Of a stretch of 8,032 nt of DNA, positions 6,163 to 8,032 are shown one piece after another. The notes beneath the pieces were generated by a model, which did no database searches, was not told the DNA's origin, and saw nothing but the letters and a program-made list of their open reading frames with translations. The stretch spans positions 1 to 8,032 of the forward strand of contig JAUVGT010000228.1 in assembly GCA_030593645.1 (NCBI GenBank). Direction: 5' to 3'. Each line of letters begins with the position of its first letter. Within the stretch, counting starts at the first letter, position 1. The position numbers and the translations under genes are program-made. Origin of the DNA: Deltaproteobacteria bacterium (GTDB lineage Bacteria; Desulfobacterota; Desulfobacteria; Desulfobacterales; JAUVGT01).

Positions 6163-8013
6163 TTACGTTTCATTAACAATCTTCAAATGGTCATATACCA
6201 TTTTCGCTATATTTGAATTAATACCGGGTAAAGAACTGATTTCCTCTACAGTAGCCGAATTTATCCTTTTTAGGCTTTTAAAATGCTTTAACAGTAATAC
6301 TCTTCTTTTTTTTCCTATTCCCGGGATCACATCTAGAACTGAACGTTTATATGCCATTGAACGGCGTTTTCTATGAAACGTTATGGCAAACCTGTGTGCT
6401 TCATCCCTTATTCTTTGAAGAAAAAGCAGTAAGTTCCCCTCTTTTCCAAAATTGATCGGGTTAACCCTGCCCTGAATATATATTTTATCCTGAGTTTCTC
6501 CTTTTGCTTCATCCTTTTTTGCGATTCCAACTATTCTAAAAGTATTATTTAAATTAAACTTGCTTAAGACACTAACAGCGATATTCAACTGTCCCTTACC
6601 GCCATCAACCATTAACAGATCCGGATAGGGTTTTGATTTTTCACCTTTTCCAAATCGTCTTTTCAGTACTTCTTCCATATACGCGTAGTCGTCCTGCTTT
6701 TTGACATTTTTTATTTTATACTTTCGATATAATACTTTTTTTGGCTTTCCGTCTTCAAATACTACCATTCCCGCGACCGGATCAGATCCTGAGATATTTG
6801 AATTGTCAAAACAGTCAATCCGTTTTGGGCATTTGTCCATAATTAGTCTTTTCTGCAATTTCAAAAGCAGTTCTATATCACTGATGGCTTTTTCAATTTT
6901 GTCTTTTAATTCATTTTTTGCGTTTTGTTTGGCCATTTTCAGCAGGTCTGATTTCTTACCTTTTTGGGGAAATAGTACACGGACTTTTGATTGTTTAATT
7001 TTTTTGAGCCACTCTTCATGATATATTTTATCTTTAAGATCTACAGGTATTAATATTTCTTTTGGAATAAAAGGTGATTTCTCATAATACTGTCTAATAA
7101 ATGTTCTAATTACTTCTTCATCAGATGACATTGTTTCTGTAAAATCAAAATGCCTGCTTCCTATAAGATTACCACCCCTAATAAAAAGAATTGTGATCAG
7201 TGAGAGTTCCGCCGTTCTTTCCAAAGCGAAAACGTCTCTATCCATAAAGTCTGTTGTCACCACAACCTGTTTTTCAAGAGTTCTCTCAAGTGCAAGCACC
7301 TTATCTCGAAGCATAGCCGCTTTTTCGAATTCCTGGTCCTGGGACTCTTTTATCATTTGAGCCTTGGTATTTTTGATTAAATCATCCGTTCTCCCATTTA
7401 AGAAAAGTATGACTTCTTTTACTATTTTTGAATATGAGTTATCGCTTATTTTATTACAACATGGAGCATAACAATTCTGAATCTGATGGTTAAGACAGGG
7501 TCTTGTTCTGTTGTTAAATTCTCTTTTGTTGCATTTTCTCAATTTAAAAGTCCGGTGAATGGCCTTGAGGGTCTGCCTGACCGATTGCGCGGAAGAATAT
7601 GGACCAAAATATACCGCTCCATCTTTTTTTATCTTTCTGACAATTGAAAGATTCGGATAGGGGTGATTCAGGTCGAGCTTTAATGATGGATAACGCTTAT
7701 CATCTTTCAGAACAATATTATATTTTGGTTTGTAGCGTTTGATCAGATTTGATTCGAGAATAAGTGCTTCTTTTTCAGTGGTTGTAATAATCGTCTCAAA
7801 GTTCGTAATCTTTTTGACAAGAGTCATCGTTTTTAAATCGATCTGAACAGATTTTGAAAAATATGAAGCAAGTCTTTTTTTCAAATTTCTTGCTTTGCCG
7901 ACATATATGATTTTCCCGAAGGCACTCTTCATTAAATAAACTCCCGGCTTGGAAGTAATTCCCTGAAGTTTGCTGTTTAATTCGGGTTCTGTCGTCATGG
8001 GCTCTGAATCCAT
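6163..8013 (-). CDS. uvrC: UvrABC excinuclease subunit C
   Basis: The 616-residue protein makes the dual incisions in nucleotide excision repair after UvrA/UvrB damage recognition. The N-terminal GIY-YIG nuclease (about 20-100) has GVY (24-26) and YVG (37-39) and cuts on the 3' side. Cys161, Cys173, Cys181 and Cys185 (C-x11-C-x7-C-x3-C) match the four-Cys site reported to hold an iron-sulfur cluster in E. coli UvrC. The UVR helical hairpin that contacts UvrB is at about 213-248. The RNase H-like nuclease for the 5' cut has Asp403 in FDNSN, Asp470 in VDGGKGQ and His540 in RDEAHR. Two helix-hairpin-helix motifs (PGIGKK, about 574-579, and LPGINS, 595-600) bind DNA. Length and motifs fit a full, active protein. 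The start is uncertain: the ATG at 8013 or 7998 could serve, neither with a good Shine-Dalgarno, and the frame stays open to the window edge. Confidence 0.97.
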   Translation of the reverse strand: MDSEPMTTEPELNSKLQGITSKPGVYLMKSAFGKIIYVGKARNLKKRLASYFSKSVQIDLKTMTLVKKITNFETIITTTEKEALILESNLIKRYKPKYNIVLKDDKRYPSLKLDLNHPYPNLSIVRKIKKDGAVYFGPYSSAQSVRQTLKAIHRTFKLRKCNKREFNNRTRPCLNHQIQNCYAPCCNKISDNSYSKIVKEVILFLNGRTDDLIKNTKAQMIKESQDQEFEKAAMLRDKVLALERTLEKQVVVTTDFMDRDVFALERTAELSLITILFIRGGNLIGSRHFDFTETMSSDEEVIRTFIRQYYEKSPFIPKEILIPVDLKDKIYHEEWLKKIKQSKVRVLFPQKGKKSDLLKMAKQNAKNELKDKIEKAISDIELLLKLQKRLIMDKCPKRIDCFDNSNISGSDPVAGMVVFEDGKPKKVLYRKYKIKNVKKQDDYAYMEEVLKRRFGKGEKSKPYPDLLMVDGGKGQLNIAVSVLSKFNLNNTFRIVGIAKKDEAKGETQDKIYIQGRVNPINFGKEGNLLLFLQRIRDEAHRFAITFHRKRRSMAYKRSVLDVIPGIGKKRRVLLLKHFKSLKRINSATVEEISSLPGINSNIAKMVYDHLKIVNET

Positions 8014-8032
8014 GGAGGTTCGGTTTGGTTCG

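Noticed and set aside
6701..7021. Plus-strand open frame of 106 codons with hydrophobic runs
   Set aside because: It is antisense to the RNase H-like part of uvrC; the hydrophobicity comes from complementing lysine-rich codons.
8014..8032. Repeated GGTTCG at the right edge (GGTTCG-GTTT-GGTTCG)
   Set aside because: Two 6-bp copies in the possible N-terminal extension of uvrC are too short to call a repeat element.

Overview
The window reads as an AT-rich stretch of a Gram-negative chromosome. The best guess is a member of the Desulfobacterota (sulfate-reducer type), based on the gene mix: an MglA-type GTPase, a DUF4388/PATAN protein, PilZ, an LDH-like malate dehydrogenase, and a UvrC with an FDNSN motif. 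This assignment is inference, not proof. No mobile element, CRISPR array, rRNA or tRNA was seen.

Left part, minus strand (1-4835). Six genes point the same way. Read in transcription order from right to left they are: (1) a TPR-like protein with an unrecognised C-terminal beta-rich domain, 4835-3921; (2) an MglA-family Ras-like GTPase, 3771-3157; (3) a PATAN (DUF4388) protein with two cyclic-nucleotide-binding folds, 3149-1962; (4) a small PilZ protein, 1890-1540; (5) a ParB/Spo0J-family protein with no ParA beside it, 1473-487; (6) the start of a gene cut by the left window edge, 432-1, whose product looks like an alpha/alpha-toroid (prenyltransferase/squalene-cyclase-like) protein. Genes 2-4 look like one operon; genes 2 and 3 are 7 bp apart. 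Candidate sigma70 promoters lie ahead of genes 1, 2 and 6.

Right part. A 326-368 bp AT-rich divergent intergenic region (its size depends on the start of gene 1) separates the TPR gene from mdh (5204-6139, plus strand), which has a strong Shine-Dalgarno. mdh converges on uvrC (6163-8013, minus strand), with only 23 bp between the stop codons and no visible terminator. A perfect AGGAGG lies in that gap with no start codon after it.

How the genes may work together. The mglA-PATAN/cNMP-PilZ set combines a small GTPase switch, a PATAN domain, a cyclic-nucleotide fold and a c-di-GMP receptor. In other bacteria such parts control polarity, motility or surface behaviour. No MglB/roadblock GTPase-activating partner is present in the window. 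mdh (central carbon metabolism) and uvrC (nucleotide excision repair) are ordinary housekeeping genes. The least explained parts are the MglA/PATAN/PilZ module, the orphan ParB-like protein beside the toroid protein, and the C-terminal domain of the TPR protein.
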